A DNA stretch of 64,000 nucleotides from Haloglycomyces albus DSM 45210. Its GTDB lineage: Bacteria > Actinomycetota > Actinomycetes > Mycobacteriales > Micromonosporaceae. Below the pieces are notes generated by a model. It saw only the letters and a list, made by a program, of their open reading frames with translations. It had not been told where the DNA came from and did not search any database. How positions within the stretch are numbered: the first letter of the stretch is position 1; every line of letters begins with the position of its first letter. The stretch lies in NCBI RefSeq assembly GCF_000527155.1, contig NZ_AZUQ01000001.1:1296554-1360553 (forward strand), in the 5' to 3' direction. The position numbers and the translations under genes are program-made. Of the stretch, positions 1 through 8,593 are shown in pieces.

Positions 1-303
1 AGTCTCTGGGTAAGGCACCCAGTAGGCTTTCCCTGGTCTATCGCCTTTAATCTGCTGTTCGTAGTACCACGCCTGGGTATTGGGTTTGGCGCCACCAGGC
101 TTCTTGCCTCCCAACGTCTCGTCGTGCCACTTTCCGGGCCCACCGTCGGTGAGATCCTGAGCGGACGCCGGAACGACCGGTGATAGAACGAGGGCGCATA
201 GCAGCGCCAAAGTGACGGCTAGGACTCTGCGAGCGACTCTAGCCGCACTAGATTGATTACTACCTTCTTGAATTTGGGGATAATGATGTGCCGATGTATG
301 CAT
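1..303 (-). CDS. Secreted protein, possible REase-fold toxin; C-terminus outside window
   Basis: The 5' part of a gene read on the minus strand; about 101 codons are visible and no stop is reached. The first ~20 residues are polar, followed by RRVLAVTLALLCALVLSP, a signal-peptide-like hydrophobic stretch ending in PASAQ, so export is likely. The mature part contains KWHDETLGG and then YYEQQIKGDRPGKAYWV. A Y-x-x-Q-I-x-G segment followed by a Y-x-V turn resembles the lead-in of Tox-REase-5-type nuclease domains in polymorphic toxins, but the catalytic part lies beyond the edge, so this is a weak inference. No clear ribosome site precedes the ATG at 303; an in-frame TTG lies three codons upstream. 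Toxin-immunity debris nearby (Imm21-like gene at 3704) is consistent with a toxin locus. Confidence 0.5.
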   Translation of the reverse strand, partial: MHTSAHHYPQIQEGSNQSSAARVARRVLAVTLALLCALVLSPVVPASAQDLTDGGPGKWHDETLGGKKPGGAKPNTQAWYYEQQIKGDRPGKAYWVPYPET

Positions 304-586
304 GTGTGTCAATCCATTCTGCATCATTCTAAAGACAGCAAAAGTGCTGCAGTGAAAGAATATTGAGTTAGATGACTTGGGGGGAACTCAGAGTAGCATC
401 CAGTTTCGAATGTAGCAATATCATTATCTAGTGGGGCGCAAGGTTATATATATCTGATGAGCGTGGTATCCCATTCAAGGATCGGAGCTGAGAGCTTCAC
501 AATGCATTCCGGTCTCCAGAGAGCCGCGTGCGAATGTGAAGCATCTGAAAAAAGAAAGTCCGATAGCACGATGAGTCGATATCGAG

Positions 587-856
587 ATGCCGCACCATTC
601 AAGCTCACTTGCGATGAATAACGGGTGGTCCATCGCCACCGGAGTGATTGAGAGGGCTTGCCGCTACCCCGTGAAAGACCGTTTGAATGTGACAGGAGCA
701 CGATGGAGTCTCCCCGGAGTACATGCCATGTTGTTGCTCCGCGCCACGTGCCTCTACAACGAATTCAGCACCTTCTGGAAACATCAAGTTGCGGCAGAAC
801 AACAACGCCTTTACCAGGGCATATCTAAAGACAAACACTATGTTCTCGCCGTATGA
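587..856 (+). pseudogene. ISKra4-type transposase, C-terminal remnant
   Basis: Only the C-terminal part of a transposase can be read. From about 617 the frame gives GWSIATGVIERACRYPVKD, then TGARWSL and a segment ending near QQRLYQG. This matches the family pattern GWPIATGVIEGACRHLVKDR...TGARW...LKLRA...HRxHxSRY of ISKra4-group DDE transposases as I know it. There is no N-terminal or catalytic region upstream, and the ATG at 587 is only the first in-frame ATG, not a credible start. It is therefore a decayed insertion-sequence fragment. The LRR gene that follows runs in the opposite direction. Confidence 0.7.
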
Positions 857-949
857 CAGGTCAAACAGTAACGTCCGTACAACCTCACGTGTTTCCGCAA
901 AAGGAACTACCCCCAGTTCGCCACACAATATAAGACTAGGACAGTCCTG

Positions 950-1819
950 TTAAAACACTGGCCTTGTCGTTTCACAATATTTAACACTTGGCAAGCCAGC
1001 CAATGCGTCCTGCAACTCAGGATCAACGTCAATAGCCTTGACATACTTAAGATTTGTCAGAGAACTGAAATCGCTTGGCCAACTGTAAAAGTTGTTATCC
1101 GAAATATCCAACTCCTCAAGATTCTTCAATTCCAACAAAGAATATGGCAGTTCTCGTATCGAAGGATTATTCGCTATATTCAATTTACGAAGTTTCTTCA
1201 ATTTAGCCAAATCTCCTGGTATGCACTGCAATTCTGACTTGCCTATATCTAGTGTTTCCAATTCTGTCATTTCAGTGAGCCAATTATCTCCCATTTTTGA
1301 CAAGTCACAACCATTTGCATCCAATTCTACAAGGGATGATGGGAATCTAAAGTCAAACGGGAAAGCAAAGTCATCACTACTAACATAAGACACTTCGAAG
1401 CAAGCAAGATACTTCAACCCGTTGAGGAGATTAATCCAATACAAATCATATTGCCGTGTTAGCGAAATATCCAGTTTCAGCAAATTAGTAAGTCGGACAA
1501 TCTGACTCGAAATAGTGAGAAACTCAGAATTGCTCTCCAGCATAAACTCCCTAAGATTCTCAAGTTCATAAAACCCATCTGGAAGATCTGACAAAAAAGC
1601 TCCACCGATTTCAAGATTTACCAATGTATACTTCAGCAATCTGATGTCGTCCGAAATGCTATCCATTTCATATCCCATGAGATTAAGATGAGTAACACCA
1701 GATTCAGCAAGCAATCGCCATGGGATACACTCTCCAATATCAAAATTGGACAGATAAATCTCTCGCGTACTTCTGAGTTCACGCTTGAGTCGGTCCATTT
1801 CTCGGTTAAATACACTCAT
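950..1819 (-). CDS. Leucine-rich-repeat protein, AT-rich and foreign-looking
   Basis: Encodes 289 residues with no signal peptide and no membrane segment. After ~40 residues the protein is a run of about nine leucine-rich repeats of ~23 residues, with units such as LVELDANGCDLSKMGDNWLTE, LETLDIGKSELQCIPGDLAK and LKKLRKLNIANNPSIRELP. These follow the LxxLxLxxNxLxxLP pattern of bacterial LRR proteins. The repeats should form a solenoid that binds a partner protein, but the partner cannot be told. The gene is much richer in A and T than the core genes here, uses many rare AT-rich codons, and sits between transposase remnants, so horizontal transfer is likely. No recognisable effector domain is attached. 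Confidence 0.8.
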   Translation of the reverse strand: MSVFNREMDRLKRELRSTREIYLSNFDIGECIPWRLLAESGVTHLNLMGYEMDSISDDIRLLKYTLVNLEIGGAFLSDLPDGFYELENLREFMLESNSEFLTISSQIVRLTNLLKLDISLTRQYDLYWINLLNGLKYLACFEVSYVSSDDFAFPFDFRFPSSLVELDANGCDLSKMGDNWLTEMTELETLDIGKSELQCIPGDLAKLKKLRKLNIANNPSIRELPYSLLELKNLEELDISDNNFYSWPSDFSSLTNLKYVKAIDVDPELQDALAGLPSVKYCETTRPVF

Positions 1820-2204
1820 TCCATTCCCTAAATCAAATATGTATTACCAATACAGGATAATTTCATTCCGTCAATGCAGTTACTTCAATTCAATACGAAA
1901 CCTCGGTTTACATATATGCAATCTATTTAGAACTACCATCATTATCTTCTGAGATTATGGAATTCAATATCCTATATTATTGCCACTCACTGTAATTAAC
2001 TAAAAGAATATTCAATATACTATTAATTCCAGAAATTACACGTACGGAGAATAATGATATCAATGGTAACTCAACATAGATTGACAGACCCAATCCTATT
2101 GAGGCGGAACTTGATCGTTCCTCATTCGTTAGTCCTTGATATGAATGATTCTCCCGGCATGGACATGCGGCAGTTGTCGCCTGCTGGGTGTGTGCGAGTT
2201 GTGG
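1820..2204. other. AT-rich intergenic stretch
   Basis: About 385 bases of strongly AT-rich sequence upstream of the LRR gene, continuing its atypical composition to about 2110. It probably contains the LRR promoter. I see no open frame, RNA gene or obvious terminal repeat here. Confidence 0.5.
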
Positions 2205-2900
2205 TTACGTGGTGATTCCGAAGGTCGGTAGGGCTTGGAGTGGGTTTTTGGCATTGTAGCGTATTGTGGCAGCAATGTTGGCTGCGCCGCTGAGGCGCAG
2301 TGCTCCGATGGCGAGGTTGCGGATGCCGGCTATGACGCGCGGAGAGCTACCGATGGAGACGGTGGACACGTCCTCGCCCAGGACGTGGTCGCGGATATGG
2401 TGCGAGCGATTCTCTATGGACCATTGTCCGCGCATGTAGTGGTTGACGTTTTTCGCCGTAGCCTCCCGTAGCGGGAGGTTGGAGACGGCATATACGATCC
2501 TCTGCTCTTTCCTGTTTTCTTGATTGCGGCGGCGGTGTAGCCGTCGGCGACTGTGGCGCCGTGGTGGTGTAAGGAATCGAGCTTTTTATCGACGGCGGCG
2601 ACCTTGCTCGATCGGAACTCGCGTCTGCCGTAGCCGGTGGCGGTGGGGCTGGTCGCGTCGGGGTGATCCCTCCTGCGTTTTCCATCCACTGCCAATCCTT
2701 GCGGGCGATCGTTGTTCCCGTCTGGGCAGTCGGAATCGAGGTCTGAAGGCTGGGCTTCGCCAGCGTGGTCGGCAAGCCACTGACAGATCGCCTGGTCGAA
2801 AGGTTGTTCCCCATGCTGCACAGCGAATTCAAGTGAGGACAATGGAGCTATACGAGAACAGTGTCGTGCCGATTCGGCCTGCATTCGATGTCTCAGTAAT
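2205..2900 (-). pseudogene. ISAs1-family transposase remnant, frameshifted
   Basis: Fragments of one transposase are spread over different minus-strand frames. Around 2690-2720 the N-terminal signature LAVDGK followed by R-rich residues resembles the AVDGKTLRG motif of ISAs1-type transposases. Farther on, one frame gives RIVYAVSNLPLREATAKN and then MRGQWSIENRSHHIRD and GEDVSTVSIGSSPRVIAGI, matching the RxHWxIENxLHWxxDVxxxED...NLA C-terminal block of the family. The frames do not join, so at least two indels have occurred and the gene is dead. No terminal inverted repeats could be assigned. Confidence 0.8.
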
Positions 2901-3064
2901 TTGAAGAACCCTATCTTTGTCATTGTTATGTGGACTGCGATGATGAGTGTTGTTGATGGATGCGAGAATATCCCACCTGAATGAAAGGGGAGGCTTGCGA
3001 TCGTGTGCTGCTAATTGGAACTCATCCGAGCTGGGCGCGGGTCTAGATATCGAGTTCCGAGGAT

Positions 3065-3472
3065 GTGGGGGCGTCAGTGAAGTGGAATGATATATATAAA
3101 TTGACAGTACTTAATCTCACTGCGATACTCACGTGGCGGCTTGGCGAGTGGGTTGTAGGCCAATATCTCAACGATATTTCCACTACCATGTCGATCTTGC
3201 TGATTGGTGCCGTGTACCTAGGTGCATTCGTAGTCGGAGTCTTGTTTATGTGGGACAGCAGAGGAATGCGATGGCGATCGGCGTTCTATGCCGGTCTGGT
3301 TCTAGGATTCTTTGGTGTAGCTGCCGAGTTCGTTAGGGAGCCCGGTTGGGGTACGGTAATCCCAGTGCTCGTCTTCGCTACCTGTTCAGGGCTGGTCGTT
3401 ATGCTGTCGTTTATCTGTTCAATGCGGCTTGGAGAGCGACGTCAGTCTAAAGAACCGGAACGTCTTGGATAA
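3065..3472 (+). CDS. Small integral membrane protein, unknown function
   Basis: Encodes up to 135 residues with four hydrophobic segments (roughly residues 10-32, 40-62, 73-90 and 97-118) and a short polar, basic tail ending in ERRQSKEPERLG. I recognise no family. The frame opens with GTG at 3065; a second GTG at 3077 is an equally possible start because neither has a strong ribosome site. It lies alone between the ISAs1 remnant and the truncated Imm21 gene in the accessory patch. The clean membrane topology and codon pattern argue for a real protein. Confidence 0.55.
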   Translation: MGASVKWNDIYKLTVLNLTAILTWRLGEWVVGQYLNDISTTMSILLIGAVYLGAFVVGVLFMWDSRGMRWRSAFYAGLVLGFFGVAAEFVREPGWGTVIPVLVFATCSGLVVMLSFICSMRLGERRQSKEPERLG

Positions 3473-3703
3473 CCGAAGACTGCACCGCGAATTTGAACAA
3501 TTCCTCGATGCGCCTCGGACTGTTTTAGTCTTGGCCTATCCTGACTGGTATGCGCTAACGCAGCACATGAATCGTTCTAGAGATGACCATGATCTACTAG
3601 TTGGTATGGTCAGTCCGGATACTGCAGTGGGGATATAGATTGCCCTGCGGGGTAATGTGCAGGTGGCGACCTGAATGTCAGAGGCTTTGATTAGAGTTGC
3701 TGC

Positions 3704-3984
3704 ATGTTTTCTTTTGAGGATGATTCCAATATGATGATCACCGATGGTGGTCCTATCATTCTTCTTGATTCCAAGTATGCGTCCCTCTGGGGCAGCGTAC
3801 CAATTGATGTAGACCCACCGCACAATATATCGGACTGGGATGACTACGGACGTGCTTGTACTGTTGATGACTACCTAGGGCTGGTTCAATACGGCTCCTC
3901 TGCACAACAAAGCGAGGCAGTGGTTTTCGGTGCCGAACGCATGACCGCGTACTACTCCCCAGAACTGGAGGACGTTCGAAAAAG
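3704..3984 (+). pseudogene. Imm21-type immunity protein, cut by IS3 element
   Basis: About 93 residues precede the insertion sequence. The reading frame contains ITDGGPIILLDSKYASLWG, then DWDDYGRACTVDDYLGLV and EAVVFGAERMTAYYSPELE. This follows the layout I know for the Imm21 family of contact-toxin immunity proteins: a GGPLxxLP segment, a DYDRAC..xYLG segment, and AxVLGDEPxxTxxLP. Family members are normally ~150 residues or more. Here the frame runs into the left end of the IS at 3985, and I cannot find the missing C-terminal part right of the element at 5240. The insertion, with loss of the distal part, has probably inactivated it. Confidence 0.65.
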
Positions 3985-4004
3985 TAGACACTCTCGCATG
4001 TGTA

Positions 4005-4911
4005 TTATGCGGCTTGGGTCAAGTTTACCCGGTGTTGTGCCTCGAACTCCTCAGGTGTGAGGAACCCCAAGGCTTTCTGAATTCTGCCCCGGTTGTAATC
4101 AGCTTCGATAAATTCGAACATAGCGAGACGAACTTCGTCCAGGTTCTTCCATTTCCGCAGGTTGATAAGCTCTTTCTTGATCGTTGCATTCGTGCTCTCC
4201 GCCTGAGCTTTGTCGTAGCACGATCCTGTGCGCCCGACCGAAGGAATAACACCGGCCTCAAAGCACCTGTCCCGGAAGGCCTTCGATGTGTATTGGCTAC
4301 CGCGATCGGAGTGCACAACGAGCCGACCGGGATCTGGTGCGAGATCCACGAGTGCTGTTTCCAACGCGTGCAGGACGAACGTGGTGTCCATGGTAGGGCC
4401 GATCTCCCACGAAACGATACGCCGAGAACAGGCATCCGTGAACAGAACGACGTACGCCCAGCCGTCCTGTTGTGTTGCAACATAGGTGATGTCGGTATAC
4501 AAGACCTCTCCGGGTTGATCGGGGACGAAATCGCGGCCAATGAAGTCGACCAGGCCTTCGGTCTCCCTGCCTCGAGTGGTGGTGGTCGGTTGTGATGCAG
4601 GCGAGGCCCTGTTGGCGGGCCAGCCGTCGAATGCGCCGTTCGGAGTGATATCGCCCCTCGCGGGCCAGCCCGGCGGTGAGCCGTCGAATGCCGTAGCGGC
4701 GTTTAACGGCCTCGTGAAGCTTTTTCACACGAGCGCCGAGTTCAGCGTCGTCCTGGGCGCGCTGGGAGGTTCCTCGTCGCCGCCACGCATAATAACCCTG
4801 GTGGCTGACCTGCATGAGCTCGCAGGAACGCCGGATGGACAGTCGTGAACGGCGAGGTCGTGACTGGTTCTCGTCGTCAATGTGGGCGATTAGTGCGAAT
4901 CGCCGCGATTT
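4005..4911 (-). pseudogene. IS3 transposase orfB with internal frameshift
   Basis: The N-terminal part (about 4911 to 4600) reads CELMQVSHQGYYAWRRRG and RRYGIRRLTAGLAREG, typical of the helix-turn-helix region of IS3 OrfB. The rve/DDE part is in another frame (4600 to 4005): YTDITYVATQQDGWAYVV, VVHSDRGSQYTS, and the NxxxESxNxxxKxE region seen as QAESTNATIKKELI. The D, D and E residues are all present. The frames fail to join at about 4585-4620, where ACITT must change frame to reach the TTTTRGRETEGLVDF segment; this is not the usual OrfA/OrfB overlap. The transposase is probably inactive unless this is a sequencing error. Confidence 0.8.
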
Positions 4912-5201
4912 CGGTTCGCGAACCAGCCCATCGCTTTTCCCAGAATTTCGTTGTCCTGTTCCAGATCACGGACCTTTTTACGGAGTTCTCGCAGTTCAGT
5001 AACGACTTCCGGGGGGAGGTCGGGCGTCTTATCGTTGGTAGGCACGGTGCCATTCTGCTGTGCCTGCCGACGCCAGTTCATCAGGGAAGCCGTACTGATA
5101 CCCAGGTCACGGGCGACACTAACCAAGGACCGCCCGGGCAAATACGACAACGCGACGGCCTTTTCCCGGTATGCCTCGCTGTAGGGACCCTTCTTCGCCA
5201 T
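4890..5201 (-). CDS. IS3 transposase orfA, HTH DNA-binding subunit
   Basis: Encodes 103 residues. The N-terminal HTH_Tnp_1-type domain (about 6-50) contains YREKAVALSYLPGRSLVSV, ARDLGISTASLMNWRR. It is followed by a leucine-zipper-like coiled coil (ELRELRKKVRDLEQDNEILGK) that mediates multimerisation in IS3 elements. It ends inside the orfB frame; the overlap around 4900-4911 contains CCGAAAT and would allow the -1 ribosomal frameshift by which IS3 elements make the OrfAB fusion. The ATG at 5201 lies about 38 bases inside the right inverted repeat. Confidence 0.85.
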   Translation of the reverse strand: MAKKGPYSEAYREKAVALSYLPGRSLVSVARDLGISTASLMNWRRQAQQNGTVPTNDKTPDLPPEVVTELRELRKKVRDLEQDNEILGKAMGWFANRNRGDSH

Positions 5202-5376
5202 CTTTATCTATATCCTCTCTCCAGTTAGGAGAGTGTCCACTACATCGCTAGTCCTTCAATGTTGTTCACTATCGGTTGATCTCGTCGGACCGAATGGTGC
5301 GTGTCGACTAGAGCAAAGTAGTCCACATCGCTCGCGATGGAACAATGCGGACTACTTATCGTGTGGGTTGTCAGAT

Positions 5377-6297
5377 TCAGCTGTAACGGCAGCAGATGTT
5401 GTAGCCTCGGTTCATCCAGAAGTTCGTTGGGATCGGGTTGGTCAGGTTCGGATCGCCAACGCTTGGGGCTGCGTGGGTCTTCCATCCCGGACGCATTTCG
5501 AAGTGCGTATGAGCGGCGCTGGATGAGCTAACGCCTCGCCAATCCTCAACACCGATCTTCTGACCTCTAGAAATATGATCTCCCTGGCTAATGCCGTTCA
5601 GCGGATTGAGGTGCAGGTAAACGATGGTCTTATTGAGGTTTGAGTTGTAGATCGCGAGAGTCGAGAGACCCCCAGAGCCCCGGTAACCCTCCGTCTTGTT
5701 GGTGACCGTCCCGGAAGTCAGTGAGTAGACCGAAGCGCCGGTATACCGGGTGATGTCAACACCTTCATGGCGACCTGACGTGTTGACGTAACCGTCGAAG
5801 TAGGCGGTGACCCTCGCATTGGAGGAATGGTACAGCCCATATTCCAGGTTTTTGCCAGCGTTGCCGCTCACTCCAATGCGGTGTCCGGCGTTGTCGTTTT
5901 TCAGGTAGGAGCGGAGGTTTGCTGACGCTCCCGGACTGAAGTTGTCGATCGGCCCTTTATAGGAACTGTTGTAGAAGACGGTGACGTACTTACCGGTCCG
6001 GTTCCAGGCTGAGGCGGCGTTATTCTTGACGCACTGCCCCTTCCCAGAACCCGGACCTTTGTATTCGTAGCAGGAGGGTTGCGAGGCACCGTAGTTGCTG
6101 ATAGAGCCCGCGTGATCGCTCACCGACCCCTGAGTGTTGCTGTTGTAGTACAGGCAGAATTCGCCCGGCTCACAGACGCCGTTGCGTGCTGTGGCGGCTT
6201 GTGCGGGTGAGACTGCGGCAAACCCCACCGCAACACCCATCAATACCGCCGACATCAGCGCGAGTAGGCGCCGTTGCTTCGATCTCATCCAGTTCAT
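5377..6297 (-). CDS. Secreted M23 metallopeptidase with I36-like domain
   Basis: Encodes 306 residues. The ATG at 6297 is chosen because AGGAGG lies 7 bases upstream; the frame stays open farther upstream only through a simple repeat. A signal peptide (1-39) ends in SPAQA-A. Residues ~45-150 look like the peptidase-inhibitor I36 family (GEFCLYYNSN, then CVKNNAASAWNRTGKYVTVFY). Residues ~185-300 are an M23 (LytM) domain with the zinc motifs HEGVD and HTHFE, plus an HLH segment and a G-rich loop. M23 enzymes cut peptide cross-links in peptidoglycan. The order inhibitor-like domain then peptidase suggests a built-in regulatory or substrate-binding module. The gene stands alone. Confidence 0.85.
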   Translation of the reverse strand: MNWMRSKQRRLLALMSAVLMGVAVGFAAVSPAQAATARNGVCEPGEFCLYYNSNTQGSVSDHAGSISNYGASQPSCYEYKGPGSGKGQCVKNNAASAWNRTGKYVTVFYNSSYKGPIDNFSPGASANLRSYLKNDNAGHRIGVSGNAGKNLEYGLYHSSNARVTAYFDGYVNTSGRHEGVDITRYTGASVYSLTSGTVTNKTEGYRGSGGLSTLAIYNSNLNKTIVYLHLNPLNGISQGDHISRGQKIGVEDWRGVSSSSAAHTHFEMRPGWKTHAAPSVGDPNLTNPIPTNFWMNRGYNICCRYS

Positions 6298-6880
6298 AAG
6301 TACTCCTCCTGGCAATACTGCGAAGTAAAACACCGATGTGGTTCTGGCCGAACGGTGAACTTGGCATGTTGGTGTCGTTCCCGTCGTTCCCGTCGTTCCC
6401 GTCGTTCCCGTCGTTCTCGTCGTCAGTGGCGGGGCAAGTGGTCGTGGTGGACATGGGCACCCGTCGCTCGACGGAAGCTCCCGCTCCGCACTGGGCGGCA
6501 CGGGATCGACGGATTCCTCCAGTGCGGTCTTTGCCGATAGGAGGCGATCCCCTCTCATCATGGAGGAGAACGGTTACCAATGGGAATAATCGACAATAAG
6601 AAATGTCTGCGAGTGTAAGAACAGCGCGCAGGTCAATCTGTTTTTATCGGGGATCTGACAATGCTTTTCGTCGCTCGAGCCAGGCTTACCAAAAGTCTCT
6701 GAATTATCGTGAGTGGCTTAATAGGGCGATGTACCAGTCAAGCAATACCGCGACTGTTAAAAAGGTTTGCTTAACTCCTGTGACCCGCTTATCGTAATAG
6801 TCTGCAATGGATTCCCGACAACCGTTATCCCTTGGAATACGGTCGTCGTGTTAGTGATCGGGCTGGAGCGAAACGTGCGG
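6298..6880. other. Divergent intergenic region, 583 bp
   Basis: Lies between the M23 peptidase gene (minus) and the ABC exporter pair (plus), so it must hold both promoters. Besides the 9-bp tandem repeat described separately I see no RNA gene or convincing coding frame. A plus-strand GGAGGAG at 6562 is followed by a 12-codon frame (6580-6618), too short to call. Confidence 0.4.
6374..6423. repeat. 9-bp tandem repeat, five and a half copies
   Basis: The unit GTCGTTCCC is repeated at 6374, 6383, 6392, 6401 and 6410 (last copy GTCGTTCTC), followed by a partial copy. It lies 75-125 bp upstream of the start of the M23 peptidase gene. Read on the minus strand it would encode alternating Gly-Thr-Thr, but the credible start codon is downstream, so it is probably untranslated. 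Confidence 0.85.
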
Positions 6881-8578
6881 ATGCCGCAGAACCCCTACAT
6901 GAAACCCCTTCCCGCCGAACAACCTACCCATACCTCCGGCTGGGGGATTCTTCTCTGGTTGGCGCGACACCAGAAGGCGGCGTTGTTCACCACCTTCATC
7001 GTTCGCGTCGTCTGGTTGTCCACCATCGCTCTACTGCCGGTCGTCTTCGGGGTTGCCATAGACACGGTCATCGTCGACGGAGAAGGACTGCTGTGGTGGG
7101 TACTCGGCCTGATCGGCCTCACCCTGTTGGTGGCGATATTGACCGTCGCACGTGAGGTGGCGGGGAACCACTGCGGCATGATCGCCTCGATTCGCGCCAC
7201 CCGCTTGGTCAACGCCCACGTCGCGCACGTGGGCGGAGCGATCAACCGTGACGGTCGAGACGGCGAAATCGTATCCGCCGCCAATTCCGATGCCGAACAA
7301 CTTCAATTCAGTTTCGGCGGAGACGTGCAAAGTTTCGGCTCGGCTCTGATCACGCCAGTGGTGGCGGTACTGCTTCTCAGCTATGACGTGCTAGTCGGAA
7401 CGGTCGTCATTATCGCCGTCGTCGTTCACATCATCGTCCTCAGCCGCCTATCCAAACCCCTGGAAAACCGAATAAGCGGATACCGTAAGAGGCTCGGTTA
7501 CGTTGCCGACGACACCGTGGACATCGTGACAGGGATTCGACCACTACGTGCGATCGGCGGCGAGGACCGGATTCGGGAACGTTTCGGGCGTCGCTCGCGA
7601 GATCTGCGGAACGAAGGATATCGCATCGCCGTTCCCGACGCCTTGTTGGAAATGCTCACCGTCGCCATGCCCGCATTCCTTGGCATCGGCGTCCTCGCAC
7701 TCGCCATCTCAAAGGCGGTCACCGGAGACATCAGCGAAGGTGACGTTGTCGCGATCTTCGGTCTGTCGAGCTTCCTCATCATGCCAATGGAAAACATCGC
7801 GGCCCTGTTTCGAAACATCCCCCAAGCGCTCGCCTCCGCCAAGCACCTCGGCGCGTTTCTGGAAACAACACCGGAATACACCCTCAGCGGTGTCAACAGC
7901 CCGTTCCGGCCTGGGCAATGGAGCGACGCCGACACCGGGCTCTCCCTCACCCCCGGCGCACTCACCGTCATAGTCGCAAGCAATCCGCGACGCATGGACG
8001 AAGCTGCCAATCGCCTCACCGGACAGTCCGACGGCGACGCTCGAATCGACGACGTCCCCATCACCGACATCGCGGCCCGGGAACTCAGAGAGAACGTCGT
8101 TCAGCTGCGATCCGACCATATTCTCTTCACCGATACCCTGCGCGCCAACCTCGACCCTCACGGCCGTCACGACGACGAAGTTCTGAACTCCGCACTTGCC
8201 GCCGCGACGGCCCACGACGCGGTCGACTCACTCGGCGGCCTCGACGGAATACTCCGCAAGAACGGCAGCAATGTGTCTGGAGGGCAGCGAGCACGTTTGC
8301 GCCTGGCACGCAGCCTGGTGCACAATCCGGAATTCCTGCTCGCCGTCGAACCGACATCGGCGCTCGACGCCTACACCGAACAGGCGGTCGTCGAAGCCGT
8401 CACCAGGTACCGCGAGCGCGCCACCACGGTGGTTGTCTCTACCTCCCCAATGTGGCTCGACGCAGCCGACCGGGTGGTCTTCCTCTCGGATTCTGGTGCT
8501 GCCGTTGCGGGTTCGGTTGATGAACTCGCCTCCGCCTACCCCGAATTCGCCGACGCGATCGCTCGCGTGGGCGTCTGA
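6881..8578 (+). CDS. ABC exporter half-transporter with degenerate ATPase motifs
   Basis: Encodes 565 residues: an N-terminal exporter-type transmembrane domain (~20-310, six helices) and an ABC ATPase domain (~340-560). The ATG at 6881 is preceded by GGAG at suitable spacing. The signature VSGGQRARLRLAR (~464) is perfect, but the Walker A is lost: where GxxGxGKS/T should be, the sequence is VASNPRRMDEA. The Walker B aspartate is replaced (LLAVEPTSALD), and the switch histidine is replaced (VVSTSPMWLDAAD). It should therefore not hydrolyse ATP on its own side. The next gene has the opposite set of losses, so the two should form one transporter with a single working ATP site. The substrate is unknown. 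Confidence 0.85.
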   Translation: MPQNPYMKPLPAEQPTHTSGWGILLWLARHQKAALFTTFIVRVVWLSTIALLPVVFGVAIDTVIVDGEGLLWWVLGLIGLTLLVAILTVAREVAGNHCGMIASIRATRLVNAHVAHVGGAINRDGRDGEIVSAANSDAEQLQFSFGGDVQSFGSALITPVVAVLLLSYDVLVGTVVIIAVVVHIIVLSRLSKPLENRISGYRKRLGYVADDTVDIVTGIRPLRAIGGEDRIRERFGRRSRDLRNEGYRIAVPDALLEMLTVAMPAFLGIGVLALAISKAVTGDISEGDVVAIFGLSSFLIMPMENIAALFRNIPQALASAKHLGAFLETTPEYTLSGVNSPFRPGQWSDADTGLSLTPGALTVIVASNPRRMDEAANRLTGQSDGDARIDDVPITDIAARELRENVVQLRSDHILFTDTLRANLDPHGRHDDEVLNSALAAATAHDAVDSLGGLDGILRKNGSNVSGGQRARLRLARSLVHNPEFLLAVEPTSALDAYTEQAVVEAVTRYRERATTVVVSTSPMWLDAADRVVFLSDSGAAVAGSVDELASAYPEFADAIARVGV

Positions 8579-8593
8579 CTCCAGGAGATCAAT

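Larger units (their letters stand above)
3985..5239 (-). mobile_element. IS3-family insertion sequence, 1255 bp
   Basis: The element is bounded by imperfect inverted repeats: left TAGACACTCTC at 3985-3995, right end read inward TGGACACTCTC from 5239. The left end carries A in place of G at the second position. The identity extends one or two bases outward, so the limits are good to about 2 bp. It encodes orfA and orfB on the minus strand. I see no target-site duplication at either flank (AAAAG left, CTACA right). That suggests rearrangement after insertion and fits the loss of the 3' half of the Imm21 gene. Confidence 0.85.

Noticed and set aside
3430-3638. 69-codon frame between the membrane protein and Imm21 gene
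   Set aside because: Starts with TTG inside the preceding gene, has no ribosome site and no similarity that I can see.
6374-6423. Tandem repeat considered as CRISPR or minisatellite array in a coding region
   Set aside because: Units are 9 bp and contiguous with no spacers, so not CRISPR; the minus frame through it lies upstream of the true start codon.
6603-6797. 64-codon plus-strand frame upstream of the ABC exporter
   Set aside because: No ribosome site, atypical composition and runs into the likely promoter region.
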